Shown one piece after another: positions 39,669 through 40,412 of a DNA stretch of 40,412 bases. The stretch is from positions 1-40,412 of the forward strand of contig MCFL01000215.1 in assembly GCA_002102555.1 (NCBI GenBank), read 5' to 3'. Source of the DNA: Catenaria anguillulae PL171 (taxonomy: Eukaryota; Blastocladiomycota; Blastocladiomycetes; Blastocladiales; Catenariaceae). Both the position numbers and the translations under genes were made by a program. The stretch's first letter is position 1, and every line of letters starts with the position of its first letter. The notes under the pieces were generated by a model, which searched no databases, had not been told where the DNA came from, and saw nothing but the letters and a program-made list of their open reading frames with translations.

Positions 39669-40412
39669 TCATGCATGGGATGGCCAGTGTGTTTTGAGTG
39701 GTTTCGCAGAGGCGTGAGACAGAGTGAGACACGATGGCTGCTGATGCCTCATGATCATGACAACTGAACCCGATCGAACATCCATTTCATTTCGAGTGAG
39801 ACATCGGATCGATGACCGATGCAATTGTTGAATGAGAAGGCGCGTTGGCTGCATGGGACGCGCCGCATACAGAGCCCACGGCATGCTCCTCATCGATACC
39901 GTCGCACGCCATTGGCCAAGCTTACCTCCTCGTTCTAGATTAAACTTCCCAACTTCCCAAACAACCCTTGCCCGCCTGGGTGTGTACATGTTCTGGGTTG
40001 CCGATCCGTCTTGTGGTTGCTCCCGATGTGGGTCAATATACACCTCTGGAGAGAGCCGACGAGGATCCGGGCTCTTTGCAGGTTTCCAATAACGAACGTC
40101 TGTATTAACTTCCAAGATAGATTATACAATAGCAATCGTCGGCAGGCCACATGATGTGCATGTGGAATTCCCGATTCCGGTTCCAATTGCTGCCTGCAGC
40201 TGTCCGGATCCCGCGGTCGATTGACCAAGCCAGCTGCTGCCAGCCCATTCGGCGGCCGCACGCTGAGGCGCGTCGTGCTCGCGTCGATCGATTCCAAGGC
40301 CATGAGTCGGATCACGTGCCTCCACGCTGCTGCCCTTCGATCGTCCCTGGCAGGTTGTTGGTCTGTGGTTGGCTCTACGTCTTGAAGAAAAATGCAACAA
40401 GTCCCACGACAC
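39669..40412. other. Right-edge region without a recognised gene
   Basis: This 744-bp stretch contains open frames on the minus strand but none with recognisable similarity. In particular it lacks the Rossmann glycine motif expected for the start of the SDR. GATCGAT-type words occur near 39808 and 40284. The window ends here. Confidence 0.4.

Overview
The window is nuclear DNA from a eukaryote with compact, intron-containing genes. The best fit is a zoosporic (flagellated), early-diverging fungus. Fungal-type genes include a Pho85-class CDK, Tim13, a Zta1-type quinone reductase, a Nam8/Csx1-type RNA-binding protein, Dhr1/DHX37, Tip41 and a GPI-anchored wall-type protein. A convincing POC5 centriole gene implies centrioles and therefore a flagellated stage. 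No species can be named from the sequence alone. No operons, CRISPR array, transposon or virus-like element was recognised.

Layout, left to right: CWC22 splicing factor (+, 5' end cut off by the window); TIM13 (-); a nine-helix LMBR1-like membrane protein (+); RBM42 (-); a RING protein with several SUMO-interacting motifs, a probable SUMO-targeted ubiquitin ligase (+); a secreted protein of unknown function (-); an F-box/LRR/Cys-cluster protein (-); TIP41 (+); POC5 (+); a small orphan gene (+); CIA2/MIP18 (-); DHX37/Dhr1 (+); a secreted vWD-domain mucin-like GPI protein (+); a Pho85-like CDK with a Gln/Ala tail (-); a zeta-crystallin quinone reductase (+); an ACAA2-type thiolase (-); a LolD/MacB-like soluble ABC ATPase with six exons (+); a three-RRM protein with a His-rich linker (+); about 2.6 kb without a recognised gene; and a short-chain dehydrogenase remnant (-) near the right edge. 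Genes mostly alternate in divergent pairs sharing 230-460 bp promoters and convergent pairs with short 3' gaps.

Exon models were built by joining reading frames at GT/AG sites so that phase and family similarity were both kept. Introns are 43-107 bp (one possible 142 bp). Most donors read GTACG or GTATG rather than GTAAG. Several conserved genes (CWC22, DHX37, the vWD protein, the RRM protein, the SDR) need one-base frame jumps, many beside homopolymers. This looks like consensus error in the assembly rather than gene decay, so the affected protein models are approximate.

The genes are mainly housekeeping: splicing (CWC22, RBM42), ribosome biogenesis (DHX37), mitochondrial import (TIM13), cytosolic Fe-S assembly (CIA2), TOR/phosphatase signalling (TIP41, Pho85-like), ubiquitin/SUMO control, fatty-acid oxidation (thiolase) and centrioles (POC5). 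I see no new multi-gene system. The most interesting single items are the multi-SIM RING protein, the eukaryotic LolD-like ATPase, the donor-site bias, the secreted orphan and the GPI-vWD protein.
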